Assembly: GCA_028622995.1 (NCBI GenBank)
Contig: JAJQJQ010000015.1
Span: 1,054,001 to 1,118,000 of the forward strand
DNA length: 64,000 bases
Origin: Panagrolaimus kolymaensis
Taxonomy: Eukaryota > Nematoda > Chromadorea > Rhabditida > Panagrolaimidae
Reading direction: 5' to 3'
The notes beneath the pieces were generated by a model that had not been told where the DNA came from, ran no database searches, and was given only the letters and a program-made list of their open reading frames with translations. Shown piece by piece: positions 1-10,151 of the stretch. The position numbers and the translations under genes were made by a program. Position 1 is the stretch's first letter. The number at the start of each line of letters is the position of its first letter.

Positions 1-53
1 CTTTTGTCTATCATTTTTCCATTAAACTTGTGTTTTCTCATTGCAGCTTTTAG

Positions 54-275
54 ACGCCTGAACCACCCCTTCAATTAACAAATTTACCGGGTTCTCCTAA
101 ACGATTTAATCGCCCTGTTGTACAAAGAATGGCACCTGATGGAAGTCCTGTACCTCCATCAAGATCTTCACCTCGTATATTACCACCCAACTCATCTTCT
201 TCTTCAATTACACGTTCAGTTCCAATTGTAATTGCATCACAACGTGCTCCAATGGTAAATGCAGATGATCTTTAA
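54..275 (+). CDS. 3' terminal exon of an unknown gene (5' part outside window)
   Basis: The window opens in an intron whose acceptor (TTTTAG, 48-53) is followed by an open frame of 73 codons ending in TAA at 273-275. The upstream TAG in the same frame shows that translation must enter through this splice site. The peptide is rich in Pro, Ser and Arg (for example SPKRFNRPVVQRM and VPPSRSSPRILPP) and ends VNADDL. It looks disordered and has no recognisable domain, so the protein cannot be named from this tail. The strand and stop are well supported by splice-site form and codon use; the identity is unknown. Confidence 0.65.
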   Translation, partial: TPEPPLQLTNLPGSPKRFNRPVVQRMAPDGSPVPPSRSSPRILPPNSSSSSITRSVPIVIASQRAPMVNADDL

Positions 276-849
276 ATTCCGGTTAAATCTTTTTTGTTGT
301 TATCGTTTCATTCCACTGCCTGCCTCTCATCATTGTTAATCATTTTTATACTCAAAATTTACTTTTCATACATGCTTTAGAATGCAAGCTTTTTTTTTCG
401 TTAAAAATGGTAAATGTTTTATGAATTACAAAAAAATATGAAAGTAAATTTTGGGTAACAATTTTTTTACTAAATTTTATTGTGCTCTCATATCCATCCT
501 CTCATTTCTCGCTCTCTCTCAAGCTTTAATTTTGTGCCTTTTTTTTGTTTTTTTTTCTTCAAAATAAGTTAACAAACAATTTTCAATAAATATTTGAATT
601 AAAAAAAAATATAGCAAAAACTCGCCACACAATAAAACTTAAAGAGTTAAAATTCTAGGAATATATCGCCGGACATTTATCGCGATTTTTTTTTAAACGG
701 TTTAATGTTTTTTTTATATATATTAAAAACGTTTATAATAAAGACCCTGTGTTGTTATGTAATTTTAAATATATATTTTTTTTATTGATAAAGTTCAACT
801 ATATGATTAAAACCAAAACAGCCAATAAGTAAGTGGATTTATAAACAAA
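276..849. other. Intergenic, AT-rich
   Basis: This lies between the stop of the left-edge gene and the stop of the minus-strand gene at 850, so both flanking genes converge here. It holds T- and A-homopolymers, AATAAA-like hexamers (near 587 and 631) that could serve 3' end formation, and no supported coding sequence. Confidence 0.5.
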
Positions 850-1335
850 TTATGCTTTATGCGGTTCACAACCATCTAAAATATTTACTTCAGCGTGGTA
901 TTCATTAACAGTTGTTTCTGAATTAAAAAATTGAAATTCCCATGGTTGTTTTTGACCAAAGTTTTTTAAAGGCCGATCAATGTACCCAATAATTTTAAAT
1001 TGGTCTAGTAATTGGCTATTATATAATTCATTTTTTTTCTCCAATTGTATTAATAATATAATTGTTAGCTCCTCCACTAATTCTTTGACATTTTGTAATT
1101 CGTTTCAACAATAGTCCACTTGGATAATTCTCAACAAAAGTAAATTGTGAAGGTAGTAGCAAGTTTTCAACAATGTTTTCAAATGCATTTACTATTTTAT
1201 TGTAATGGTTATGGCTTCTATTCCAACTCTTATCAAACCTGAAAGTAAACATATCTGTTGTAACAAAAAATTTGAAAAATATTACTCTGTTGCATTTGGT
1301 CTTCGTCGAAAATCCCATGCTTCCTTCAAATATTG

Positions 1336-1343
1336 ATTGGGAT
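1336..1343. repeat. Left target-site duplication of the MITE (ATTGGGAT)
   Basis: This 8-bp direct repeat is identical to 1625-1632. Together the two copies bracket the element and mark the pre-insertion sequence of the host exon. Confidence 0.85.
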
Positions 1344-1624
1344 CAGGGGTGAGCGGACATGACTTTTCCTTAGACGGACGGATACGGAAACGGACGTCAG
1401 GCAGTTCCGTAAAAGCGGATACGGACACGGAAATCCAAAAGTGCCTGGATATCCGCGGACACGGACACGGAAATTTTGTATTAGAATTTTCATTTTTAAG
1501 GCTTACACGGATACGGATACGGACACGGATATTAAAAAAAAATTTTTCGGACGCGGATACGGATACGGACGTGAAAAAACCACGGATATCCGCGGAAACG
1601 GACACGGATATCCGCTCACCCCTG
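1344..1624. mobile_element. hAT-like non-autonomous element (MITE), 281 bp
   Basis: The element begins CAGGGGTGAGCGGA at 1344 and ends with the exact inverse TCCGCTCACCCCTG at 1624. It is flanked by identical 8-bp target duplications ATTGGGAT at 1336-1343 and 1625-1632. An 8-bp duplication and termini beginning CAGGG are the standard signature of the hAT superfamily. The inside is made of degenerate GGATACGG / GGACACGG units in both orientations, and it encodes no transposase. Perfect terminal repeats and target duplications argue for recent insertion. Superfamily assignment is from termini and duplication length only. Confidence 0.85.
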
Positions 1625-1632
1625 ATTGGGAT
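1625..1632. repeat. Right target-site duplication of the MITE (ATTGGGAT)
   Basis: This is an exact second copy of the 8-bp target, directly after the inverted terminus. Removing one copy restores the host reading frame. Confidence 0.85.
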
Positions 1633-1675
1633 CAATGCGATAATTAGGAGCGACAACTTTATGTTCCACTTCCAT

Positions 1676-2060
1676 ATTTAAAGTTGAATAACACGTTGTT
1701 AAAAAAGTGTTCGAAATAATAAATTCAGACGAGCATTATTTAAGACATTTCATACAGCTATTTATCAAAAAACTTTGCTATGTTTCCGAACTATTAGCAA
1801 TTACAAAATTTACTTTACTATTATTGGTGGGTACATCGGCTGTCATTATAAAATTTATTTCTATAAATGCTTAAGCTCCACATTCCATTTTGTGAATCGT
1901 TTCTCCGTATTCGGTTTTTTGTAATGTATGTATGTTTAAATCAGAAAAAGCTTTTAAGCGATAAAAATTCTTCTTTCAAAAAAGGCAGTAAATTTTGTAA
2001 AAAACGAGTAAACAAAATAATAAATTTCCTGAAAGCTTATGTTTTATAGGAATGAAATTA
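1676..2060. other. Intergenic, no supported gene
   Basis: This covers the upstream flank of the interrupted gene and the 3' flank of the receptor gene. Short AT-rich open frames are present but lack codon bias, splice logic or recognisable sequence. No RNA gene was seen. Confidence 0.5.
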
Positions 2061-4302
2061 ACTTTACGCATAAAGGTATGGTGGAGAACAAAAGATAATC
2101 AAAATACAAATGGAGATAAAAATAGAAAACATGATAAGGCAAAGTCTATCCAAAGCCATAGAAGCAAATCGATAATCTTCTCTCATATTTTCACGTTCTT
2201 CATGTATTTTCATTTTATTACGTATATACATTATTCGAGCGTGTATTCGTTTATAATAATTAAGTAAAACAAGGGCTGATTCATCGAATTGAGGATTTTC
2301 TAAAAGAAAATAATATCGAAAGTTTAGTTTTAAGATAAACTGAATGTCCAATAATTTGCCAGTGATTTACTAATTATTGGAATCATGAAACTTACTCGGA
2401 TCGTTTAAAATTTGTTCACATTTATTTATAAATCGATCGTATTGTTGATTTCGTCGTTGCATGGCCGAAATGCATCGTCGCATGGGAAATATTCCATCAC
2501 CAACTTTTCTCTCCAAGTGCAATCTTTCCATGGGCATGCTGTAAATATTTGCAAACAATGGATCGGGTGAAAATATTTGTTCCGCTGCTTTATAAACATA
2601 TGATCCATCATTTTCAATTACATCGATGCCAATGCATTGAACGCAACCATCTTCAAGCATTTCTTTATCTTTAATTTTAATGGCTTTTGTTTTCAATAAT
2701 TTGTATTCCGGCCTTCTCATACACAATAACCAAGGAAGCCAAACAAGAAAAACTTTGTGAAAAAGTTTTCCCATGTGATGATTTACAGGTTGACGATATC
2801 GAAGATTTAATACTACTATGGTAAAAGCAGTCGAAATTGAAACAATTAAAGTTAAAGTTGAAAAAAATACACCTAACAATGGAATAGCTTCTGATGTGGG
2901 TGGAACCATTTCAGATACCACGGTAAGAAAGAAACATACTGATAATAAAATTGTTGTCTCTAAAAAAAATCAATAAACTTTAATAATTAATTTTTTAGTA
3001 CTCTAATAAAAAAATTTTGATGAATAAATTGAAAAAAATGGTTTTAATAAAACTTACGAAAGCCAATTTTTTCTGCCATATCATGAGCAGGCAAGCAAAA
3101 ACCAAGTAAAGTCATGGTTGAAATTAAAAATGATGGAAGAATTAAATTAAAAACATAAAACATTGTACGACGTCGTAAATTTAAATAAAATTTTACTGTT
3201 GGATATGGCTCTGGGCAGCATTTGTAAAAGGATTCCTCCCTCACAGCTGGAGCGGATTTAAGGATCCATTCTCCATTGGGAATGTAAGTTGAAATATCAA
3301 TTTCTGGTTCTTTTCCTGGATCAACATCAAGTTGTAAATCCAATGCATATCCATGATATGTCCATGATCCAAACTAAAATATTCAATCAAATCTTAGAAA
3401 TATTATTTAATAATAAATAAGGGTGATTTACTTTTAAAAAGCAAACTTGATCATCAAATGGAAAATAAGTTACATCTAAAATGGAGAATTTTAAATCAAA
3501 ATATTCTCAAAATAATTACCTAAACGACAGCTAGCTTTGTATATTCCTGGTGGAATCCAATTTACCTAAAAAAATTACTTTGTTGTATTTTTTTATTGTA
3601 AAGAAATAAGTCGCTTGCCTCTCCAGTGTGATACACAACCAAATTGGATTTGTAAGCTGAATCAAATGATTTATCTGCGCTTAAAAATCATAATTTATTT
3701 TTTTTGGTTTCAAAATAAATTTTAATTGAACCTATTGTAAAGATAAACATCGGGTTGAAAAATGACATTATCCGCGCCTGAAAACCTTAAACTTTGAATG
3801 TCTTCATAATTTTCTGGTTTCCATTTGAGTCGATAATCAAACCAAATCTTAAAAAAAAAGGTTTTACTTTTTATTTGGGTATGTAAATTTTCATAGCACT
3901 TACATATTTCAACCACGCATTCAATTCAATCACTTGATTTTTTTCATCCTAAAACGAAAGCTTTTAAATTACGGTTTTACCCTAAAAAAGTTTTTGAAAC
4001 CTAAAAAAATCATTCGTTTGTCACTTTTTCATTCTCATCTCTCTTTTTTGTTGTCTCTTTTTTATATTTCCTTACCACATTTACTATTTGTTGAAGAAAA
4101 AATCGTACAGCTACTCTTAATTTTTGTGTATTATTTCTGACGGGCCTTACCAAACTTGAGTAATTTGCAAGTAAATCTCTAAAAACAATGGAATCATTTT
4201 TCTCTTATTCGTGTACGCGAATCTTTATTTTTCCCATCCCACTAACCTGTATAAATTACTTTCAACTTTGCTACAATGTACATATGTCGTATAATAAACC
4301 AT
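2061..4302 (-). CDS. Nicotinic acetylcholine receptor alpha-type subunit (Cys-loop ligand-gated channel)
   Basis: Ten exons join in phase: 4302-4247, 4178-4076, 3948-3904, 3847-3732, 3679-3619, 3565-3520, 3475-3432, 3373-3058, 2959-2396 and 2299-2061, for about 529 residues. Family marks in order: NYSSLVRPVRNNT near the N-terminus; loop D/A text (WFDYRLKWKPENY, QPDVYLYNS); a canonical 13-residue Cys-loop containing FPFDDQVC; and vicinal cysteines YKCCPEPYP, which define an alpha subunit. Then come M1-M3 (from RRTMFYVFNLILPSFLIST to TLTLIVSISTAFTIVVLNLRYR), the M3-M4 loop with LPWLLCMRRPEY, and M4 (DRLCLIMFSIFISICILIIF) ending at PPYLYA. It should form acetylcholine-gated cation channels at nerve or muscle membranes. 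The nearest subgroup (ACR-16 type or another) is not resolved. The ATG used gives no signal peptide, so a short upstream exon is probably missing. The 3679-3619 exon uses a GC donor. Confidence 0.93.
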
Positions 4303-4998
4303 TAAACATAAAGCAATGCATAATAACGATTGATGCTTTATTGCCATTTAGGGTTATATTCTTTTAATAAGGGGGAAAGATGGCAAGAATTTGAGCTTTA
4401 TTGTTAAAATCGCGATCATTAGCAATAAATAATATCCATCGTTTTTTACTTTAAGCTTGTTTCGACAAAAGATAACACTTGCACAGTTTTTTGCTTCTTT
4501 TTTTTCTTCTTGCTTTTACCTCTCATCGCTGCTTTAAGAAGAACTTGTCTCCAAGTCTTAGCCATTGATCAGTCAAGTCCTTGAATTTTTCGTGTCGTCG
4601 CGCATTGAGATCCTGTTGCTAGACATAAAAGCTTTTTTTGTGTTGAATGTAAAACGTCCGATTTTTTTTTGTGGTTTAACTTCACACTAGATAGTTATTC
4701 CAACAATCCAGAAGCTTTGATGGATTTTTAAATTTCCCGCCAAAAGCTCGCGGACTTTTCTCTAACGCAATAAAAAAATAGGGTGTTTTCGTCATCGCGC
4801 CATTTTTCTTTTTCCATTTTGCTTTGTAGTATTTTTTTATTTTGAAAGTTTCTTACGTACGAACAAAATCAATAGTCTTATGTAATGTATATAATGTGCG
4901 TCTCGCGTACTTCTTTCGTGCTTTTTTTACATTTGAAATTTATTTTTTTCATTTCCAGTTGCTTTATTTTTTTCTTTTTTCAGTCAAGCTTATTCAAT
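4303..4998. other. Divergent promoter region between receptor gene and SUMO
   Basis: This AT-rich upstream region is shared by the minus-strand receptor and plus-strand SUMO. It may contain an unrecognised signal-peptide exon of the receptor. I found no convincing one by reading the minus strand. No other feature is supported. Confidence 0.45.
4971..4983 (+). promoter_or_regulatory. Probable trans-splice acceptor of SUMO
   Basis: A T-rich tract ending TTTTTTCAG lies 16 bases before the SUMO start codon with no upstream donor or exon needed. This is the expected form of a spliced-leader acceptor in nematodes. Inferred from sequence form only. Confidence 0.5.
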
Positions 4999-5361
4999 AT
5001 GTCTGATAACGAACAACAACAGCAACAAGCTGCTCCTAGCGGCGATGGTGGTAATCAAGCTCAAGACTACATCAAGCTTAAAGTCGTTGGTCAAGTAAGT
5101 TAACTTTTTCTTTCATTTTATTTTGTACATTACATAGTCTCTTTTTTATAGGATTCAAATGAAGTCCACTTTCGCGTCAAATATGGCACTTCCATGGCCA
5201 AATTGAAGAAATCTTATGCCGAAAGAACTGGTGTCAACATCAACTCTCTTCGCTTCCTCTTCGATGGTCGTCGCATTGGTGATGAAGATACTCCGAAGAC
5301 GCTTGAAATGGAAGAAGATGATGTTATTGAAGTTTATCAAGAACAACTCGGAGGCCAATAA
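4999..5361 (+). CDS. smo-1: SUMO, small ubiquitin-like modifier precursor
   Basis: Two exons (4999-5094 and 5152-5361) encode 101 residues. The start [10 protein letters not shown] is chosen over an upstream in-frame ATG because it follows a trans-splice-like acceptor and matches the short acidic/polar tail of SUMO proteins. The ubiquitin fold follows ([19 protein letters not shown], then [11 protein letters not shown] and [16 protein letters not shown]). The diglycine needed for conjugation is followed by a single Gln, so only one residue must be removed by a SUMO protease to mature the protein. The product is conjugated to lysines of nuclear and other proteins by the E1 (AOS1/UBA2) and UBC9 enzymes. 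The assignment is firm by sequence. Confidence 0.96.
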
Positions 5362-5886
5362 TTTATTCTTTGTTTGGTTTTTGCAAAATCAATGGTCTCA
5401 ATGAAGCTGGTTTTGTCTTTTCTTTGTTTTTATAAAGTTTTGTCATGTTTTTTTTGTTTGTCTGTTAACAAAACATTTTACTTGATGTTTTTTCATGTTT
5501 TGTATATAAACCTTTGAGTTTTATTTTTTGTTGGTCATTGCATATTTCGTTTGTGAGGAAAAGGTTCATTCTTTGAATTCTTTAAAGTTGAAAAAAGCAG
5601 TCTTTGAGGGAAAACGTGTTGGACTTTTTTTGATTACTTGGATATTTTCTTTAGCGATTAAACATTGTCTTCTTTTTTACATCCATTTCATATGTTATTA
5701 TGAAACAAACATTTCGCGAGCACGTTTAGTTGAAATTTTGAAATGTGTATGTTTCTCTTTTTCTCTTTTGAAATTTATTTTGGCCTTGAAATGCACGTGT
5801 TTTTCATACGCATTTTGAGAAAAGGGCTTTATTTTGGAGCTGTTTCTTGCCATCAAAAGCAATCAGCATTTCCGTTTAAAAAAATT
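5362..5886. other. Intergenic between convergent SUMO and glutamate receptor genes
   Basis: Both genes end here. The stretch is T-rich and contains weak open frames without coding character. It probably carries the 3' UTRs of both genes. Confidence 0.5.
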
Positions 5887-8800
5887 TCAATCTTTATTGA
5901 AATTAGAGGCTCTTCGATTGTTTTGGCACCGACTTCGATGTTCATTGATATCGTTTAGCATTAAAGCAAAGCGTAGCTCTTGCAGTACTTCTCCTTTGAA
6001 TGATTTCTAAAACTTTTTTTTGTAACAAATAATAAAGCGATATTTTAATCTTACATTTCCATCTCTTGAAACTTGGTATGCATGGATGCAAAATTCAAAT
6101 ATTACAATAATAATGGAAGCTATAAGTCCCGTAAAAAGTGTTAGAAATAATCCCGAAACATTGTTTAAGGTCAATGAAAGGCTTTTTTGCTTTAATGATG
6201 ATCCAACACCGGAGCATGAAGCACCTCTAAAAAAAATTTCCTGCAAAATTCACTAAAGACAAACCATACTTTGATCTCCACCATTTTTGTTTTTTCATTT
6301 CAATTATTCCTCGCTTTTGATAAAGTAAAATTTGACGAGAAAAGCGATCCGTCCATTCAGATTCTGAAATATTCGAATCTCATGATGTCAAAACAAAATT
6401 TGAAGCTAACTTTTCTTTAATGCAATACCATAACCTTTCGAACCTAAAACGCCTCCAATTTGGGTTAAATTGCAATTTTGTTGAGTCTCATATTCAAGTG
6501 AACTTGATTCCATTAAATATGCGTAATTTTCATTTATAACTCGTTCAACGCCTTCTCGATTTGAACCAACAAAAACATTTCGATTTTTCATATAATTCCA
6601 CATTTTTCGATGATTAGGAATTTTACTTTCTTGGAAAAATTGCATGGTTGAACCTCCTAAAATGGCTCTCATAATTTTATGTTTATGATTTATCAGTTGC
6701 TGAATTTTATGTTAAAGTTTATTGTAATTCATTTTTAGCTTTTAATAAGCAAAACGAACCTTTAATTGTGCCATATGAGATTGTTGATTGATTTGCGAGG
6801 TCATCAATATTTCGAATGGGAATGTATGGTTTACTTACAGTAAGAACAGCAGCCAAATTAGCTGTATATGCGCTAATAATCACCAAGGTGAAGACCCACC
6901 AAGTTCCTCCAAGCCATCGAGTTGAAACTGCTCTTGGACCAAAATCACATCCACCTTTTAGCATTGTACTGAGAACATACCTTTAATGAGAGATTTTTTG
7001 AGAAGTTTATTTAGAAAAAGTTGGCATTAATAGGACTTACCAACTTGTATTCCAAAAACTAAAATTGGTTGCAAGCTGAATGGAAACCACATCTGAATAC
7101 TCTGCTCCTGGATGAGGTTGATGAGCGGTGCAACAAGAGAAATTTAAATTCCATTCATATGGTGTTAGACGGGAAACGAAATACATTCCAACAATTATGC
7201 CGACTGAAATTTAATTATTAACTCAATGTTTGTTATCATTTAAAAGCACATCAGGAAGAAAGCATCCTACCAATTGCAATAAAAATAAAAAACCATATTT
7301 CAAGGGATAATGGATTCATAAATGAAAACAAATCAGGCTGATGATCTTCAGGAATTTTAAATAATATGCTAATTCCAAGGGATAAAAAAGGTTTGGTAAA
7401 ATCCACAACTTCTGCTCTTCGAAAATTAACAGTGAAAGGAGCAACTGACATGTCGGCATCTCCATTCAAAATTTCACCTATCATTCCATCCCATGTTGTT
7501 CCATTCCCATACACATCATTACCATATTTATTGTCTCGAACTACATGAATAGTGTAAGTAAATCCAAGATCGCGGGAAAGTTCTTCAAGCAAATCAATAC
7601 AAAATCCTTCAAATTGATTATTTTCGTCAAGTTCAAAATGATTATTTTTTAACATCACATATGGCCTTTCCATAATAGTGGTAACTCGAAAATGGGGTTT
7701 AAGTTCATCAGAAACTTGAACATTTTGTTGTAATTGAGCTCGAGAATCTTTGGACATATTTAAATTCACATCGGTTTTAGATTCCCAATATCCTATCTAA
7801 AAAAATTCATGACGTCTTCTTCTGTTTAAGGAGGACATGAAAAACAAACATCACCGATTTCTCCATTGTATCCAAGAAGATTAATTCTAAAAGAAAAATT
7901 CCCATGATGTAAATTGTTACCATTCACACGGCTTAAATCTCCTGTTAATCCTTTCAAAGTCTATAAAATTAATTGTTTTAAACCCATAGCAGACTCTTCT
8001 CAAACAAACCGTATTTCGAATATGTTCAATTATTTTTTTACCATAATTATATGGTACATGCGCGGATGTAATGGATCGACATTTCGCATAATGAACATCA
8101 TTTTTAATTGGATAAATTACAGACATATTAAAGATTGAATGGGCAGCTAAAAAGATTGCATCAAACATAAAAGCCGATTCAGACTAAAAAAAATAGTGAA
8201 GATCTTTGTCTCAAATAATGTGTAATAATAATTTTACCAAACGCAAATTACGATTTTTTCCATTTTTCTTTTTCCAATCTTTTCGAATAATGTTTTCAAA
8301 TGTTTGATAATTAAATATTGCTTCATTGAAGCGTAAAAAATCCGGAGAAATTGGATTCACTGTTACAAATCGAGCATGATTGTGTCGAAATAAAGTATTA
8401 ATGGATTGAATTTCCATTGAAGTTAATAAAAACCAATGTTTTAATTCAATTACACCCATTTGAAGAGCCTAAAAATTTAATCACAGATTTTAACAAACTG
8501 CGTATTAATTCTTCAACTAACAGCTAAGAAAAAATTATGAAATTCATTTGGATTCATTTCAACTAAAATTCTACTATAATCAGAGCAATCTTTTTTATTT
8601 ATATTTGCACATTCTTCAAGTTCTTCAATTTTTCGTGTGGCTTCAAGATAATCTCCATTTTGAACTCTAACAAAATGAAACCGAAATCCATTGTATAATT
8701 CTTTTTCAAGAAATGGCATCAATCTTGCAATTCGATCTGAATCCACGTAAACTATAATTAAACGCTTCCATCGCCAATGTTGAATTAAATCACTCAAAGC

Positions 8801-9394
8801 TTCAAAAAGTTGCATGCGTGGAAACACTTCAATCTCGGATGATTTATGTTTCTCACCATTTCGAAGCCCTGGTGGATAAGTTGGAGTGAAATCATCCACT
8901 GCTGTGAAGAAAGGAATTCCAATCTTTAAAAAAAATATTTATCATTTCAAATTTGTAATTACATATTTTTTGTAATTTACCTGATCAGTTACTTTTCGAA
9001 GTTGAGCATTTAAATAAATGTCTGATAAACCAAATAACGCAACAATTTTTTCATCTTCAATTAATTTACAAACTAGAAATTATGTAAAAATGTAAAATGA
9101 ATTAAATAATTCGTTTATTAAACCTTTACTAAGAGCTCCAAAATAATCACCATCATGAATGAATTCAATAACATATTCGAATCTTCCAAATCTTTGATGG
9201 GTGTTAACCCATTCAACAGCGAATGTAAAAGCTGATATTAAATGAGCATCTTCTTTTTCACGAAAAATGGCTCCTATAATAACTTCGATGTAAGAACATA
9301 AAAATTTTAGGTTACCGTAATGCTTACCAAATCGAAATCCAAATAATGGTATCCAAATAGCTGATAATAAGAAAAATGGCACAATAAGATGCAT
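5887..9394 (-). CDS. Non-NMDA (AMPA/kainate-type) ionotropic glutamate receptor subunit
   Basis: Fourteen exons join in phase to 919 residues, a usual length: 9394-9328, 9273-9124, 9072-8981, 8923-8522, 8468-8238, 8183-8010, 7960-7855, 7792-7271, 7203-7041, 6980-6760, 6656-6411, 6363-6270, 6226-6055 and 6006-5887. In order: signal peptide (LIVPFFLLSAIW), amino-terminal domain to about residue 400, ligand-binding S1 (ERPYVML, FEGFCIDLLEEL, FTKPFLSLGISILF), M1, pore loop (MLKGGCDFGPR), M3 (IISAYTANLAAVLT), S2 (VGSNREGVERV, CNLTQIGG) and M4 near residues 845-868. It is a glutamate-gated cation channel of synapses. Two channel positions are unusual: Lys where other receptors have the Q/R-site Gln, and AYTANLAAV instead of the near-invariant SYTANLAAF. 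The exact glr ortholog is not resolved. Confidence 0.95.
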
Positions 9395-9836
9395 CCAAAA
9401 AAATGATTTTAAAATTTTAAAAGATTGTATTAAATTGTTTTGAAAAAAAATCCTTCTTTTTCTTTATTCAGTAAGAAAAGAAGCAAAAGAGTGGCTGTTG
9501 TACTTGATAAAGAGCTCGGCGCTGCATAGAAGAAATTGGCCACTCTCAAAAATGCAGTCAAAATGTGATTACACTCTATTATTCTCCAACGTAAATATCC
9601 TTCTTCTTTTCTTACTTCGCTTCAGCCTCCACGATTTACTTGAAGTCGAAGAAGAAGAAAAAAGAAGCTTTATTTCTTGAAGCCTTCAACTAAATAAAAA
9701 AAAAACAGACAAGAAAAATGAGGAAGTTATTTTTTATTTTTTCCATTTAATTGCAACACATTGAAGAAATACGAAAGAAGCAAAGGAAAAAGTCAATCAT
9801 TTTTTTGTTTGTTTGTGAATTCAAAATTCAAAAGCA
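9395..9836. other. Intergenic, no supported gene
   Basis: This is the upstream flank of the glutamate receptor and 3' flank of the small gene that follows. AT-rich; short open frames only. Confidence 0.5.
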
Positions 9837-10151
9837 TTATTTCTTAGCAGGAGGTGTTTGTTTAGATGATGAAGGCTTTGCTGCAGGAGACTTTGATGGA
9901 GTTGTTGAAGCTTTAGCATTTGGAGGAGGTGGTAAATGTAATGGTATACCAGCTTTCTTCAAATCGATATCATCCCGAAAAGGAGAATTTTCAGGCATTG
10001 CAAACTAAAAACAAACAACATTGTTTATTAAAAAAACAGACACACAAAAAAATAAACTTACGGTTGCTGGATCAGGTCCATTACTAGCTGAATTTTCTTC
10101 TTCTTCAAGTTGAGGCTTTTTGGTTTTCTTTCCCGCTTCTGGTTTTGACAT
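9837..10151 (-). CDS. Small unknown protein, lysine/proline-rich (85 residues)
   Basis: Two exons (10151-10062 and 10004-9837) are joined by a standard GTAAGT...TTTTTAG intron in phase 0. The product starts MSKPEAGKKTKKPQLEEEE and has a central FRDDIDLKKAGIPLHLPPPP. It ends in a Ser/Thr/Pro/Lys tail (PPAKK). It has no membrane segment or signal peptide and is probably disordered apart from a short amphipathic middle. I do not recognise the family. The splice signals, the stop in proper phase and the coding composition support a real gene. A longer upstream ATG exists but lies in an unlikely hydrophobic extension. Confidence 0.7.

Larger units (their letters stand above)
850..1675 (-). pseudogene. 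Small unknown gene interrupted by a hAT-like MITE in its first exon
   Basis: Three exons read on the minus strand: 1675-1286, 1238-1120 and 1076-850. If the 281-bp element at 1344-1624 and one 8-bp target copy are removed, they join in perfect phase (101+119+227 nt) into a 148-residue protein that starts MEVEHKVVAPNY and ends DGCEPHKA. Intron donors are GTAATA and GTGGAC; acceptors are TTTCAG and AATTAG. With the element present, the frame reaches TGA inside the terminal inverted repeat right after the residues IDPNQG. I recognise no domain; the middle part (EELTIILLIQLEKKNELYN) is probably helical. The clean phase outside the insertion suggests the gene was functional until recently, or is intact on other haplotypes. 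It could instead be a low-expression nematode-specific gene wrongly modelled here. Confidence 0.5.

Noticed and set aside
1028..1318. Minus-strand open frame starting MGFSTKTKC as a separate gene
   Set aside because: It reads through the two introns of the small disrupted gene. Splicing at TTTCAG and AATTAG explains the sequence better.
1282..1681. Long open frames on both strands through the MITE (SVSVS and DTDTD runs)
   Set aside because: They arise from the period-six GGATAC/GGACAC repeats of the element, not from a gene.
5528..5958. Plus-strand open frames after SUMO
   Set aside because: Low-complexity Phe/Leu/Lys frames over T-rich DNA with no splice or start logic. The last part overlaps the C-terminal exon of the glutamate receptor.
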